A stretch of 61,263 bases of DNA from Myceligenerans indicum. Lineage in GTDB: Bacteria; Actinomycetota; Actinomycetes; Actinomycetales; Cellulomonadaceae. Below are positions 44,033 through 53,109 of the stretch, in pieces. Below the pieces are notes generated by a model. The model made no database searches. It saw only the letters and a list, made by a program, of their open reading frames with translations, and was not told where the DNA came from. The position numbers and the translations under genes were made by a program. The stretch lies in contig NZ_JABBYC010000026.1 of assembly GCF_016742955.1 (NCBI RefSeq), forward strand, positions 1 through 61,263, in the 5' to 3' direction. The stretch's first letter is position 1. The number at the start of each line of letters is the position of its first letter.

Positions 44033-45199
44033 CTACTTCTTCTTCCGCTTGCCCGACGGCGTGCTGCCGGCAGGCCTCGTCTTCGCCTTGCCCTTGTCCC
44101 CGTTCGGCGACCCGTTCTCCGACGTACCACCTGCCGACGCTGCGTTCGACGTGGACGACGACCCGGCCGTGGCACCAGGGGCACCATCATCATCCGACGA
44201 CTCGTCCGAGGGCGCGGCCTGAGCTGTTGCCACGGGCTGACGGGGAGCGCCCTTCCGGCGGTCCTTCCGCTTGGGCTGAACGCGCTGACCGCGCTGCTTC
44301 GGCTCCAGGACCTCGACGACCTCCTCCGGGACGGGCTCACCACGCTTGAGCGCCCGCTCCTTGGCCTTGCGGGCCTTGCGCTCCTGCATTTCCTTCTCGG
44401 CCCTCGATCCGGGAGCCGGCATGCGCTTGATCGTGTAGTACTGCTGGCCCATCGACCACAGGTTCGTGACCGTCCAGTAGATCAGCACGCCGACCGGGAA
44501 GTTCACACCAGAGATCATGAAGATCACCGGCAGCATGTAGAGCATGATCTTCTGTGTCTGCGCCATCGGCCCCTCGAGGGCCGCAGGCGGCATGTTCTTC
44601 ATGGTCAGCTGACGCTGCGTGAAGAACGTGGTGGCGGACATCGCAAGGATCATCACGGCAATGACGATCTTCGCCGTGACCGTCGAGTCCTGCATGAAGA
44701 CGTCGGACAGGTGTGCACCGAACAGAGTGGACTGCTCGATGTCCGAGGCGACCTCCTGCGTGATGGGAGTCAGTGGCTCGCTCTGGCCGTCCGCGATCGG
44801 CTTCAGGCCGCGAAGCACACTGAACAATGCGAAGAAGATCGGTGACTGCAGCAGCAGCGGCATGCAGGAAGCGAACGGGTTGGTCCCGTGCTTCTTGTAG
44901 AGATCCATCGTCTCGCGGGTCATGGCCTCGCGCGACGCCGGGTCGGTCTTGCCCTTGTACTTCTTCTGCACGGCCTGCAGCTCGGGCTGCATCATCTGCA
45001 TCCCGCGGGACGCCTTGATCTGCTTGAAGAACAGCGGGATCAGCAGGATCCGCATCACGATCACCAGCATCACGATCGCGAGCACCCAGGCAACGCCCGG
45101 GCCGTCCGGCAGACCGAGGAACGTGAACAGCTCGTGCGAGCCGACCATGATCCAGGACACGCCTTGCTTCAGCCAGACCCAGAGGAAAAAGTCACCCAT
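44033..45199 (-). CDS. yidC: YidC/Oxa1 membrane protein insertase
   Basis: A 388-residue protein from the ATG at 45199. It has five membrane helices in the Gram-positive layout: an N-terminal helix, then AWVLAIVMLVIVMRILLIPL with the groove Arg, a cytoplasmic hairpin (MQPELQAVQKKYKGKTDPAS), CMPLLLQSPIFFALFSVLRG, a helix near 195, and MLYMLPVIFMISGVNFPVGV. The tail of about 110 residues is very basic and Ser/Lys-rich, as in ribosome-binding YidC tails. The protein inserts and folds membrane proteins alone or with SecYEG. It lies between yidD and jag, as in most actinobacteria. Confidence 0.95.
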   Translation of the reverse strand: MGDFFLWVWLKQGVSWIMVGSHELFTFLGLPDGPGVAWVLAIVMLVIVMRILLIPLFFKQIKASRGMQMMQPELQAVQKKYKGKTDPASREAMTRETMDLYKKHGTNPFASCMPLLLQSPIFFALFSVLRGLKPIADGQSEPLTPITQEVASDIEQSTLFGAHLSDVFMQDSTVTAKIVIAVMILAMSATTFFTQRQLTMKNMPPAALEGPMAQTQKIMLYMLPVIFMISGVNFPVGVLIYWTVTNLWSMGQQYYTIKRMPAPGSRAEKEMQERKARKAKERALKRGEPVPEEVVEVLEPKQRGQRVQPKRKDRRKGAPRQPVATAQAAPSDESSDDDGAPGATAGSSSTSNAASAGGTSENGSPNGDKGKAKTRPAGSTPSGKRKKK

Positions 45200-45322
45200 C
45201 GGTCTCAGTCACTCCTGATTGTTGCGGAAGTCGGGGGAAACCGGGGCCGCTGCCCGGCAGCCACGCGCGACGACGACCCCTCAGGCCGTCGTCGCGCACG
45301 GACGAGTCTGCACGAGCGGTGC

Positions 45323-45679
45323 TCAGTGCAGGTGCGGCGCGGCGGGCGTGGCGCCGTCGTTCGGGGCACCTGCCCGACGACGACGATCACGCGCGGGCGG
45401 GACGTCGTCGACACCGCCCAGGCTCCAGGGGTTGCAGCGCAGCAGGCGCCAGAGAGCAAGGCCCAGCCCACGGAGTGCACCATGGCGACGCAGCGCAATC
45501 ACCGCATATCGCGAGCAGGAGGGGTAGTACTTGCAGGTGGGACCACTCATCGGCGAGATGAATGCCTGGTACACCCGAATCATCGCCACCAGCACGATCA
45601 CGGGAAGGTCACCCAGGCGACCACCTGACGACTCGGGCCGGAGCGCCGCGAGCCGGAAACCATCGGTCCACGAGGTCAT
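45323..45679 (-). CDS. yidD: Membrane insertion efficiency factor YidD
   Basis: A 118-residue small protein. The ATG at 45679 overlaps the rnpA stop by 4 bases (ATGA). The conserved core is MIRVYQAFISPMSGPTCKYY and PSCSRYAVIALRRHG, with the Cys pair, and RLLRCNPWSLGGVDDVP. The C-terminal 25 residues are Arg/Pro-rich. YidD assists YidC/Sec-dependent membrane insertion. A 123-base gap separates it from yidC. Confidence 0.93.
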   Translation of the reverse strand: MTSWTDGFRLAALRPESSGGRLGDLPVIVLVAMIRVYQAFISPMSGPTCKYYPSCSRYAVIALRRHGALRGLGLALWRLLRCNPWSLGGVDDVPPARDRRRRAGAPNDGATPAAPHLH

Positions 45680-46134
45680 GCTGTCGTTCCGCCGTTCATG
45701 GGGTTCGTCGGCGCCGTTGTCGGGTCGGCCGCCGAGCCGGCCCTCGTCTCAGCCAACGACCGTCCGGAACCGCTGGTTCCCCGTGCATCTTTCTTCACGG
45801 CGCGCCACAGGCAAGAACGGAGGTCATCGTCGAGCTCCTGGTAGGAGGCCGACGCCGACGGCGGCAATGCCCGCACGACGACGCTCGCACCGTGTGGCAG
45901 TGCATCGACACAGGCGGCAGCAGAGGCGCGGATGCGCCTCTTGACCAGGTTGCGATGCACGGCATTGCCGACCGCCTTGGAAACGACAAGACCGACCTGA
46001 GGCGGTCTTCCACTGTCCTCACCGCGATCGGTGAACAGATGGACCACCAAGGTCGGTCGTCCCGCACGCGTGCCGCGGCGCACCGTCCGTTCGAAGTCAA
46101 CGGAACGGCGCAGTCGGTGCGCCGCTGGCAGCAT
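45676..46134 (-). CDS. rnpA: Ribonuclease P protein component
   Basis: A 152-residue protein starting at the ATG at 46134, two bases after the rpmH stop; the longer open frame reads back through rpmH. It opens with MLPAAHRLRRSVDFERTVRR. The RNR motif region VGNAVHRNLVKRRIRA lies in the middle. The C-terminal 35 residues are a low-complexity extension beyond the usual 110-125 residues. It is the protein cofactor for tRNA 5' maturation by the RNase P ribozyme. It is co-translated with rpmH and yidD. Confidence 0.94.
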   Translation of the reverse strand: MLPAAHRLRRSVDFERTVRRGTRAGRPTLVVHLFTDRGEDSGRPPQVGLVVSKAVGNAVHRNLVKRRIRASAAACVDALPHGASVVVRALPPSASASYQELDDDLRSCLWRAVKKDARGTSGSGRSLAETRAGSAADPTTAPTNPMNGGTTA

Positions 46135-46136
46135 GA

Positions 46137-46274
46137 TCAGGCGGAAAGCTTGGCGCGGCCCTTGGCGCGCCGGTTGGCGAGGATCGCGCGTCCCGCACGG
46201 GTCTGCATACGCAGACGGAAGCCGTGCGTCTTGGCACGACGACGGTTGTTCGGCTGGAAGGTCCGCTTGCTCAC
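46137..46274 (-). CDS. rpmH: Ribosomal protein L34 (bL34)
   Basis: A 45-residue, very basic ribosomal protein: [20 protein letters not shown] then [23 protein letters not shown] start at 46274 with AGGAG 7 bases upstream. Standard length. It opens the leftward rpmH-rnpA-yidD-yidC-jag run and is divergent from dnaA. Confidence 0.96.
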   Translation of the reverse strand: MSKRTFQPNNRRRAKTHGFRLRMQTRAGRAILANRRAKGRAKLSA

Positions 46275-46751
46275 GAGGTACTCCTGGAAGACGTCGGGAA
46301 GGGCACAGCCTGTCCTCGACGAACAAGTCGATGCAGGGGCGAGTGCCGATGCAGGGTTCGTCCGGTCGACACTCACATCGACCGGGCTGCCGACCCGGGC
46401 CCGGCCACGCAGCCCGGCGGATGACCGGCGGCGAGCGCGCAAAAGTACCTGGAACGGCTGTCTGACGTTACGCTTTCGGGCGGCCTTCGGTCAAACCCGA
46501 ACGGCGTTCGACGGTGTCGTTCCTGCCACACCGACAGCTCGCCACCGGGCTCCTGCGACGCCACGGGTCCTGCCCGCATAACCGCCGTCCACAGTATCCA
46601 CAACCTGTGGACAACTGTGTGGACGGTGCCTCATCATGGCAGACTCCGGAGAGTCCCCGCGCTACGAGACGACGTCGAGCGGACGGGCTCTCCGTCACAG
46701 ATTCAGCACCGGTCTCGCAGCATCGCGCGACCCGACCCGTTAGGAACGACC
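46275..46751. other. Divergent rpmH/dnaA promoter region
   Basis: 477 bases without a gene. The half near dnaA carries a cluster of DnaA-box-like sequences (46584-46626). The half near rpmH should hold its promoter, but I could not pick a confident -35/-10. Confidence 0.7.
46584..46626. promoter_or_regulatory. DnaA-box cluster in the dnaA promoter region
   Basis: GTATCCACA (46594-46602) and TGTGGACAA (46606-46614, a perfect actinobacterial box in reverse) face each other. They are flanked by CCGTCCACA- and TGTGGACGG-type imperfect boxes. The cluster is about 130 bases upstream of the dnaA start and suggests autoregulation. Confidence 0.75.
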
Positions 46752-48188
46752 GTGGCCGACCCGGACGACAACCTCGCCGATGTCTGGGCAAAAGTGCTGA
46801 CCACGCTCGAGGCGCGTCCCGACATGAGCCCACGGCAGCTCGCCTTCATCCGGCTGGCGAAGCCGATGGCGATCGTCCACGACATGGTGTTCGTCGCGGT
46901 CCCGCACGAGCAGACCCGCACGTACCTCGAGACCGCGGTCCGTGACGAGCTGTCGTCTGCCGTATCGGAGGTGCTCGGGCGGGACGTACGTTTCGGCATC
47001 ACGGTGGACCCGGAGCTGAGCAGTTCGTCGCTTGCCGGACCGTCGCAGATCTCCCACGCCCCGACCAGCCTGACCGACGAGGCTCCCGAGCCGGCCGAGG
47101 CGCAGATGCCGGTGGCTCCGCAGCCTGCACCGAAGCCGACGGGCGAGCAGACGCGTCTGAACCCGAAGTACATCTTCGAGACCTTCGTCATCGGCTCGTC
47201 CAACCGGTTCGCGCACGCCGCCGCCGTCGCGGTGGCTGAGGCTCCGGCCAAGGCGTACAACCCGCTGTTCATCTACGGGGACTCGGGACTGGGCAAGACC
47301 CACCTGCTGCATGCGATCGGGCACTACGTCCACAACCTCTATCCGCACATCCGCGTGCGGTACGTGAACTCGGAGGAGTTCACGAACGACTTCATCAACA
47401 GCATCGGCGAGGGCAAGGCAGGCTCGTTCCAGCGCCGGTACCGCGACGTCGACGTCCTCCTCATCGACGACATCCAGTTCCTGCAGGGCAAGGAGCAGAC
47501 GATGGAGGAGTTCTTCCACACCTTCAACGCGCTGCACAACGCCAACAAGCAGGTCGTCATCACGTCGGACGTGCCCCCGAAGCAACTGAGCGGCTTCGAG
47601 GACCGGCTGCGCTCCCGCTTCGAGTGGGGCTTGATCACGGACGTCCAGCCGCCGGATCTGGAGACGCGGATCGCCATTCTGCGCAAGAAGGCCGCATCCG
47701 AGCACCTGGACGTGCCCGACCCGGTGCTCTCCTACATCGGCTCACGGATCTCGACGAACATCCGCGAGCTGGAGGGTGCGCTGATCCGCGTGACGGCGTT
47801 CGCGAACCTCAACCGGCAGTCGGTCGACCTCACGCTCGCTGAGATCGTCCTCAAGGACCTCATCACGGACGACGACGACACCGCGGAGATCACACCTGCC
47901 GTCGTGATCGCCCAGACCGCTGCCTACTTCGGTCTGCCGATCGAGGACCTGTGCGGCACCTCGCGTTCACGCGTGCTGGTCACCGCCCGACAGATCGCCA
48001 TGTACCTCTGTCGTGAGCTGACCGAGCTCTCGTTGCCGAAGATCGGCCAGCAGTTCGGCGGCCGGGACCACACAACGGTCATGCACGCGAACAAGAAGAT
48101 CGCCGGGCAGATGGCTGAACGCCGGTCCACCTACAACCAGGTCACAGAGCTCACTGCACGGATCAAGCAGCAGCACCGCGTGTCCTGA
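46752..48188 (+). CDS. dnaA: Chromosomal replication initiator DnaA
   Basis: A 478-residue protein from GTG at 46752 with AGGA upstream. Domain I (residues 1-85, NLADVWAKVLTTLEARP start) is followed by a short disordered domain II. The AAA+ domain III has LNPKYIFETFVIGSSNRFAH, Walker A GDSGLGKTH near residue 178, Walker B LLIDDIQFL, and sensor sequences. The DNA-binding domain IV ends in SLPKIGQQFGGRDHTTVMHA, the DnaA signature that reads DnaA boxes. It assembles at oriC just downstream to open the duplex. Confidence 0.97.
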   Translation: MADPDDNLADVWAKVLTTLEARPDMSPRQLAFIRLAKPMAIVHDMVFVAVPHEQTRTYLETAVRDELSSAVSEVLGRDVRFGITVDPELSSSSLAGPSQISHAPTSLTDEAPEPAEAQMPVAPQPAPKPTGEQTRLNPKYIFETFVIGSSNRFAHAAAVAVAEAPAKAYNPLFIYGDSGLGKTHLLHAIGHYVHNLYPHIRVRYVNSEEFTNDFINSIGEGKAGSFQRRYRDVDVLLIDDIQFLQGKEQTMEEFFHTFNALHNANKQVVITSDVPPKQLSGFEDRLRSRFEWGLITDVQPPDLETRIAILRKKAASEHLDVPDPVLSYIGSRISTNIRELEGALIRVTAFANLNRQSVDLTLAEIVLKDLITDDDDTAEITPAVVIAQTAAYFGLPIEDLCGTSRSRVLVTARQIAMYLCRELTELSLPKIGQQFGGRDHTTVMHANKKIAGQMAERRSTYNQVTELTARIKQQHRVS

Positions 48189-48190
48189 CA

Positions 48191-48210
48191 CCTCAGGCGG
48201 CCCCCTGAGG
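48191..48210 (+). terminator. Hairpin after dnaA
   Basis: CCTCAGG (48191-48197) and CCTGAGG (48204-48210) pair across 6 bases directly after the dnaA stop, forming a short GC-rich stem. Confidence 0.5.
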
Positions 48211-48299
48211 GCTCCTTCCGCGCGACTTGGTGTCATGCACCCTCGCCGGCCTGTACACAACCACGCTCACACTCCTGACCTGTGACGACGCTGCTGTGT

Positions 48300-48700
48300 C
48301 GCTCGTTCATCCACATCTCCACAGGCCTGTGGATTGCGGTGTGGATAACTCTGGTCCTGCTCCACACCCACGAATCCACAGACTTGTGCACAACCAGATC
48401 CGCAGGATTCCGGGGGTGACTATCCTCCATCCCCAGGCCTGTGGACAGAATCTGTGTATAACCTCGCTTCGAGGCGATCCATGGAGGAACACCCCTGTGG
48501 ATGAACCTGTGGAAGACGTGTGGACAACCTGCTGAAACCTGTGGGCAACAGAGCCAGAACTGGGGATGGCTTGTGGGTAAAAATCGGCCGTCCACATGTA
48601 CCCCTAGTTTTCCCACAGCTCCACCCACAGGCTGTCCACACCCGCAAACCCCGCCTGACCAGCGAAAACAGCGGTTATCCCCAGTATCCACAACCCCTAC
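48300..48700. other. oriC: Chromosomal replication origin oriC
   Basis: Between dnaA and dnaN, this region is packed with DnaA boxes in both orientations. Perfect ones are TGTGGATAA (48340-48348) and TGTGGACAA (48519-48527). Single-mismatch boxes include those at 48307, 48440, 48453, 48496, 48540, 48572, 48632, 48675 and 48684. The stretch after the last boxes (48693-48790), with tracts such as ACTACTACGACTACAG and ATTTCTTAGA, is the least GC-rich part and a candidate for duplex unwinding. Position and box density make this call firm; exact limits are approximate. Confidence 0.93.
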
Positions 48701-48905
48701 TACTACGACTACAGATTTCTTAGAAGGGGAACTCGAACGCCTTCATAGGCTGTGGGAGCCGAATCTGACCATTCGAACATTAGTACGACTCATCGCTGTG
48801 AGCAAGCACCTCCATGCGAACGCTCCTCCCCCGTCGTCAACGTCAGTCACCTCGCGTAGGCTCTGGCACGTACGGAACGAGGCTCTGCGAGGGAGATGGA
48901 ACGGG

Positions 48906-50039
48906 ATGAAGTTCAGGGTCGAGCGTGACGTGCTGGCGGACGCCGTCACGTGGACGGCGCGCACTCTCCCCACGAGGCCTCCGGCACCGGTTCTGGCCGG
49001 CGTCCGGATGGAGGCGGATCCCTCCGGCATTCTCAACCTCGCCAGCTTCGACTACGAGACCTCTGCTCGTTCCGAGCTTCCCGCGGAGGTGGCAGAGCCC
49101 GGAACGGTTCTGGTCTCCGGCAGGCTCCTCGCCGAGATCTCCCGTGCGCTCCCGAGCAAGCCGGTCGATGTCACTCTCGAGGGCAACAAGGTCGTCCTCA
49201 CCTGTGGCGCGAGTCGCTTCACCCTGCTGACGATGCCGGTCGACGAGTACCCTGCGCTGCCGGCCATGCCGGAGCTGAGCGGGACGGTTCCAGGTGAAGC
49301 TCTGACTGCCGCCGTTGCACAGGTCACCGTCGCCGCGAGCCGGGACGACACTCTTCCGCTCCTCACCGGCGTCCGTGTGGAGATCGAGGACGAGAAGATC
49401 ACCTTGCTGGCCACGGATCGCTACCGGCTCGCCCTGCGGGAGCTGACCTGGACTCCGTCGACCCCTGGGTTCTCCGCCATCGCGCTGGTCCGTGCCCGCA
49501 CGTTGAACGACGTCGCCCGCTCGCTCGGCGCGAGCGGCGGCGCGGTGAACGTCGGCCTGTCCACAGGGAACGGTGTGGATCTCGTGGGCTTCGAGGCCGG
49601 CGGACGCCACACCACGTCCCAACTCGTGGATGGCGACTACCCGCCAGTTCGCCGGCTCTTCCCCGACAGTTCGCCGATCCACGCGGTCGTGGCAACGGCG
49701 CCGCTCATCGATGCGGCCAAGCGGGTCAGCCTGGTGGCCGAGCGGAATACGCCGATCCGGATGTCGTTCAGCGAGGGTCAGGTCGTGCTGGACGCGGGCC
49801 AAGGTGACGATGCCCAGGCCTCCGAGGCGCTGGAGGCCGTGCTTACCGGCGAGGACATCGCCGTGGCGTTCAATCCTCAGTACCTGCTCGACGGCCTCGG
49901 TGCTCTCGGCACCGACTTCGTGCGTCTCTCGTTCACCCACCCGAACAAGCCGGTCGAGTTCACCGGGCAGGACTCGCTCGACGGCGAGGACGACTCGACC
50001 TACCGTTACCTGCTGGTCCCGATTCGCTTCACGGGCTGA
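48906..50039 (+). CDS. dnaN: DNA polymerase III beta sliding clamp
   Basis: A 377-residue clamp protein from the ATG at 48906 with GGGAG upstream. It starts MKFRVERDVLADAVTWTART and has the three-domain repeat structure of the family, for example VDEYPALPAMPELSG and LLTGVRVEIEDEKITLLATD, and ends with the VPIRFTG-type strand (YRYLLVPIRFTG). It encircles DNA and holds polymerase III. It is immediately downstream of oriC. Confidence 0.96.
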   Translation: MKFRVERDVLADAVTWTARTLPTRPPAPVLAGVRMEADPSGILNLASFDYETSARSELPAEVAEPGTVLVSGRLLAEISRALPSKPVDVTLEGNKVVLTCGASRFTLLTMPVDEYPALPAMPELSGTVPGEALTAAVAQVTVAASRDDTLPLLTGVRVEIEDEKITLLATDRYRLALRELTWTPSTPGFSAIALVRARTLNDVARSLGASGGAVNVGLSTGNGVDLVGFEAGGRHTTSQLVDGDYPPVRRLFPDSSPIHAVVATAPLIDAAKRVSLVAERNTPIRMSFSEGQVVLDAGQGDDAQASEALEAVLTGEDIAVAFNPQYLLDGLGALGTDFVRLSFTHPNKPVEFTGQDSLDGEDDSTYRYLLVPIRFTG

Positions 50040-50121
50040 CCTCCGCCCGGCCGGTCGTGCGCTCTCGTCGCCTGACAGGCCATGTGTGTCGTGCCCGCGA
50101 AGGACTTCCTGGAGGAAATAC

Positions 50122-51015
50122 ATGGTCAGCCACATCGGCCTGGTCGGTCTCGGCAAGATGGGCAACAACATGCGGGAGCGTCTCCGGCGCTCCGACATCG
50201 AGGTCACGGGATTCGATCCCCGCCCGGAGGTGTCCGACGTTGCCTCGCTCGCCGACCTCGTCGCCGCACTCCCTGCGCCTCGTGTGGTGTGGGTGATGGT
50301 CCCGGCCGGCGACCCGACCCGGGGCGTCATCGACGAGCTGGGTGGCCTGCTGACCGCGGGCGACATCGTGGTCGAGGGCGGCAACTCTCACTACGTCGAG
50401 GACCAGGAGCGAGCTGCCGAGCTGGCCGAGCTTGGCATCGGGTACGTCGACTGCGGCGTCTCCGGTGGCGTCTGGGGTCTGGACAACGGGTACGGACTGA
50501 TGTGCGGCGGTGAGGCGTCCCACGTCGCGACGGTCATGCCGGTCTTTGACGCGCTGCGTCCCGAAGGTCCGCGCGAGGAGGGCTTCGTTCACGCGGGGAC
50601 CGTCGGCGCGGGTCACTTCGCGAAGATGGTCCACAACGGCATCGAGTACGGCCTCATGCAGGCGTACGCGGAGGGCTACGAGCTGCTCGCAGCCAAGAAG
50701 GACGTCGTCACCGACGTGCACGGGACGATGAAGGCCTGGCAGCGTGGCACCGTCGTTCGATCCTGGCTGCTCGACCTCATGGTCAAGGCACTCGAGGAGG
50801 ACCCGGGCCTCGCAGGTCTCGACGACTGGGTCGACGACTCCGGCGAGGGCCGCTGGACCATCGACGAGGGCGTGGACAACGCCGTGCCCCTGCCGGTGAT
50901 CTCGGCCGCTCTCTTCGCACGGTTCGCCTCGCGGCAGGAGTCCTCACCGGCGATGCGTGCGGTGGCGGCGCTGCGACAGCAGTTCGGCGGTCATGCGGTG
51001 AAGAAGGCCGAGTAG
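50122..51015 (+). CDS. gnd: 6-phosphogluconate dehydrogenase, decarboxylating (short NAD-type)
   Basis: A 297-residue enzyme from the ATG at 50122 with GGAGG upstream. The N-terminal Rossmann fold starts [20 protein letters not shown]. The substrate motif is [20 protein letters not shown] and the catalytic Lys lies in [20 protein letters not shown]. At about 300 residues it is the short, YqeC/GndA-like form, which commonly prefers NAD. It makes ribulose 5-phosphate, CO2 and NAD(P)H in the pentose-phosphate pathway. Its place between dnaN and recF is a common actinobacterial feature with no known replication role. Confidence 0.93.
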   Translation: MVSHIGLVGLGKMGNNMRERLRRSDIEVTGFDPRPEVSDVASLADLVAALPAPRVVWVMVPAGDPTRGVIDELGGLLTAGDIVVEGGNSHYVEDQERAAELAELGIGYVDCGVSGGVWGLDNGYGLMCGGEASHVATVMPVFDALRPEGPREEGFVHAGTVGAGHFAKMVHNGIEYGLMQAYAEGYELLAAKKDVVTDVHGTMKAWQRGTVVRSWLLDLMVKALEEDPGLAGLDDWVDDSGEGRWTIDEGVDNAVPLPVISAALFARFASRQESSPAMRAVAALRQQFGGHAVKKAE

Positions 51016-51019
51016 ACCG

Positions 51020-52351
51020 CTGTACGTCTCCCACCTGAGCCTCCTCGACTTCCGCTCGTACCCGAGCGTCGACGTAGAGCTCGAACCCGGGGTCAATGCG
51101 TTCGTCGGGGCCAATGGCCAGGGCAAGACCAACCTTGTCGAGGCCATCGGATACGTGGCGACCCTGGGTTCGCACAGGGTCGCCACGGACACGCCGCTGA
51201 TTCGTGCGGGGGCGTCTCGCGCGGTGGTACGCACCCGCATCGTGCGGGGAGACCGGGCCAGCACGGTCGAGCTGGAGATCTCACAGGGCAAGACCAACCG
51301 CGCCCGGATCAACCGTGGTCAGCCGGGCCGCGCCCGGGACGTGCTCGGCATTCTGCGCACTGTGCTCTTCGCGCCGGAGGACCTGGCGCTCGTCAAGGGT
51401 GATCCTGACGGCAGGCGTCGGTTCCTGGACCAGCTCATCGTTCTGATGGTTCCGCGGTTCGCGGCAGTGTTCGCCGACTACGACCGGGTGCTGAAGCAGC
51501 GCTCGGCGCTGCTCAAGTCGGCCCGAGCCGTTCGTCGCTCGGGAGGGCCTGAGGCAGCGGCGACCGCAACACTCGACGTGTGGGACGGGCGCCTCGTGGA
51601 ACTTGGCGCGGAGATCGTGTCGCTGAGGCTTCAACTCGTCGAGGCGCTTCGTCCTGTCGTCGCCACCGCCTATGAGTTGGTGAGCGAGGGCAAGGGCGAG
51701 GCCTTGCTCGACTACAAGTCGTCGTCCACAGAACCTGTGGATAACTCTCCGTCCGGAGGCGGCTCAGGCGGTCCCGGGTTGTCCCGATCGGCTCCCGCGC
51801 CGGCGGCATCCGGTGGGGTGTCCGCCGGTGACGAGGGGGTGCGGACGGAAGCCTTCAGGGGGTCGGGCGACAGCGTGGAGGGCGCCACGTCGGTGGCTTG
51901 GATCCGGGAGCGGATGGTGGCCGCGCTCGACGCGGTCCGGCAGCAGGAACTCGATCGTGGCGTGAGCCTTGTGGGCCCACATCGGGATGATCTGCTGCTC
52001 ACCCTCGGCGGTCTGCCCGTCAAGGGATACGCGAGCCACGGGGAGTCGTGGTCGTTCGCCCTGGCCCTACGGATGGCCTCGTTCTGGCTGTTGGGAGGCG
52101 CTGCGCAGCTCGGTACACCTCCCCCGTCGGCGCCTGCGTTCTGGGACCCGGACCGTGGCACAGATGCGGACCCTGTGCTCATACTCGACGACGTCTTCGC
52201 CGAGCTCGACGCCCGTCGGCGAGAGCGTCTGGCGGAGCTCGTTCTTCCTGCGCGGCAGGTGCTCGTCACGGCAGCCGTACCCGAGGATGTTCCCGCATCG
52301 CTCGACGGCGTGAGGTTTCACGTGGAACCAGGAGCGGTCACACGTGAGTGA
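51020..52351 (+). CDS. recF: DNA replication/repair protein RecF, probable CTG start
   Basis: A 443-residue ABC-type ATPase for gap repair and replication restart. The conserved N-terminus (L/M)[19 protein letters not shown] begins at CTG 51020. An in-frame stop lies at 50999, and no ATG, GTG or TTG exists between it and this codon, so CTG is the most likely start. Walker A is [10 protein letters not shown] (residues about 31-40), the signature [14 protein letters not shown], and Walker [15 protein letters not shown]. Residues about 233-290 are a Ser/Gly/Pro-rich insertion not usual for RecF, and two DnaA boxes are written in it. It overlaps the next gene by 8 bases. Confidence 0.9.
   Translation: MYVSHLSLLDFRSYPSVDVELEPGVNAFVGANGQGKTNLVEAIGYVATLGSHRVATDTPLIRAGASRAVVRTRIVRGDRASTVELEISQGKTNRARINRGQPGRARDVLGILRTVLFAPEDLALVKGDPDGRRRFLDQLIVLMVPRFAAVFADYDRVLKQRSALLKSARAVRRSGGPEAAATATLDVWDGRLVELGAEIVSLRLQLVEALRPVVATAYELVSEGKGEALLDYKSSSTEPVDNSPSGGGSGGPGLSRSAPAPAASGGVSAGDEGVRTEAFRGSGDSVEGATSVAWIRERMVAALDAVRQQELDRGVSLVGPHRDDLLLTLGGLPVKGYASHGESWSFALALRMASFWLLGGAAQLGTPPPSAPAFWDPDRGTDADPVLILDDVFAELDARRRERLAELVLPARQVLVTAAVPEDVPASLDGVRFHVEPGAVTRE
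51722..51744. promoter_or_regulatory. Inverted DnaA-box pair inside recF
   Basis: TCGTCCACA (51722-51730, one mismatch) faces TGTGGATAA (51736-51744, perfect) across 5 bases. They are translated as SSTEPVDN within the non-conserved RecF insertion. Confidence 0.7.
52314..52329. other. parS site 8 (end of recF)
   Basis: GGTTTCACGTGGAACC matches the consensus at 14 of 16 positions when read on the reverse strand (C at the free position). It encodes FHVEP near the RecF C-terminus and is the only parS found on this side of oriC. Confidence 0.75.
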
Positions 52352-52985
52352 CGAGGAGCGGCCGGGGAGGCCAGCGGGAAGGGGTGCCGGACATCGTTTC
52401 GGGGCCACTGAAGCCTCCGGAAGTTATCCACAAGATGCTGTGGATAACGGTGGGGCGTCAGGAGCTTCCGGGGTCTCCGACGAGGTCCCTGCGACACCCC
52501 CGGAAGAGGTCGCTCGGGCAGCCCTCAACCGTGCCAAGGCCGCCGCGCGGGCCAAGGGGCTTCGCCCCGGCTCCCCTGCACGCCGCTCGCCGCTGGCCGA
52601 GCCGCGCAAGGAATCCCAGGGCCCGAATGCGCGGGATCCACAACTTCTGGGCTCCGTGGTCGGGCGGCTTCTTCGGGAGAAGGGCTGGACGCAGGACGTC
52701 TCGGTGGGCGGTGTCATGGGCCGGTGGCGGGATGTGGTCGGAGACGATGTCGCGGAACACTGCACGCCCGTCACCTTCGAGGAGCGGGTGCTCGTGGTGC
52801 GTGCCGACTCCACCGCCTGGGCGACGCAGCTGCGGATGCTGGTGCCCAACCTGCTGCGACGAATGGCGGAGGAGATCGGAGAAGGCGTCGTCGAGGAGGT
52901 GTCGGTGCTGGGACCGGCCGGGCCAGGCTTTCGGCGAGGGCCCAGGTCGGTGCGTGGCCCAGGTCCCAGGGACACGTTCGGTTGA
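52344..52985 (+). CDS. dciA: DUF721/DciA-family replication protein
   Basis: A 213-residue protein from GTG at 52344, 8 bases inside recF. The first 85 residues are polar and Ala/Ser/Pro-rich. The conserved DUF721 domain (about 95-190) has [20 protein letters not shown] then [39 protein letters not shown] and [12 protein letters not shown]. The Arg/Gly-rich tail is typical. DUF721 corresponds to DciA, linked to loading or function of the DnaB helicase; mycobacterial Rv0004 occupies the same position. A perfect inverted pair of DnaA boxes is encoded in the disordered N-terminus. Confidence 0.88.
   Translation: MSDEERPGRPAGRGAGHRFGATEASGSYPQDAVDNGGASGASGVSDEVPATPPEEVARAALNRAKAAARAKGLRPGSPARRSPLAEPRKESQGPNARDPQLLGSVVGRLLREKGWTQDVSVGGVMGRWRDVVGDDVAEHCTPVTFEERVLVVRADSTAWATQLRMLVPNLLRRMAEEIGEGVVEEVSVLGPAGPGFRRGPRSVRGPGPRDTFG
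52424..52447. promoter_or_regulatory. Perfect inverted DnaA-box pair inside the DciA gene
   Basis: TTATCCACA (52424-52432) and TGTGGATAA (52439-52447) are both perfect consensus boxes, inverted, separated by 6 bases. They are read in frame as SYPQDAVDN in the disordered N-terminal part. Confidence 0.85.
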
Positions 52986-53035
52986 GCTGTTCGCCCGTCC
53001 TGTCTGTCATCGGCTGTCGATCCATGCCACCCAGC

Positions 53036-53091
53036 CGGCAAATGATCAGGTCCGCCGCCCCGACCGGGGCGGCGGACCTGATCATTTGCCG
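53036..53091. terminator. Very long hairpin between DciA gene and LAATG protein gene
   Basis: Arms 53036-53061 and 53066-53091 are perfect reverse complements (26 base pairs) around a 4-base loop. The arms begin CGGCAAATGATCAGG and end CGCCGCCCC at the loop. It separates two convergent genes and has A/T-rich tracts within its arms, so it should terminate both strands. Confidence 0.92.
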
Positions 53092-53109
53092 TGTGTCGCG
53101 CTCGAGGCG

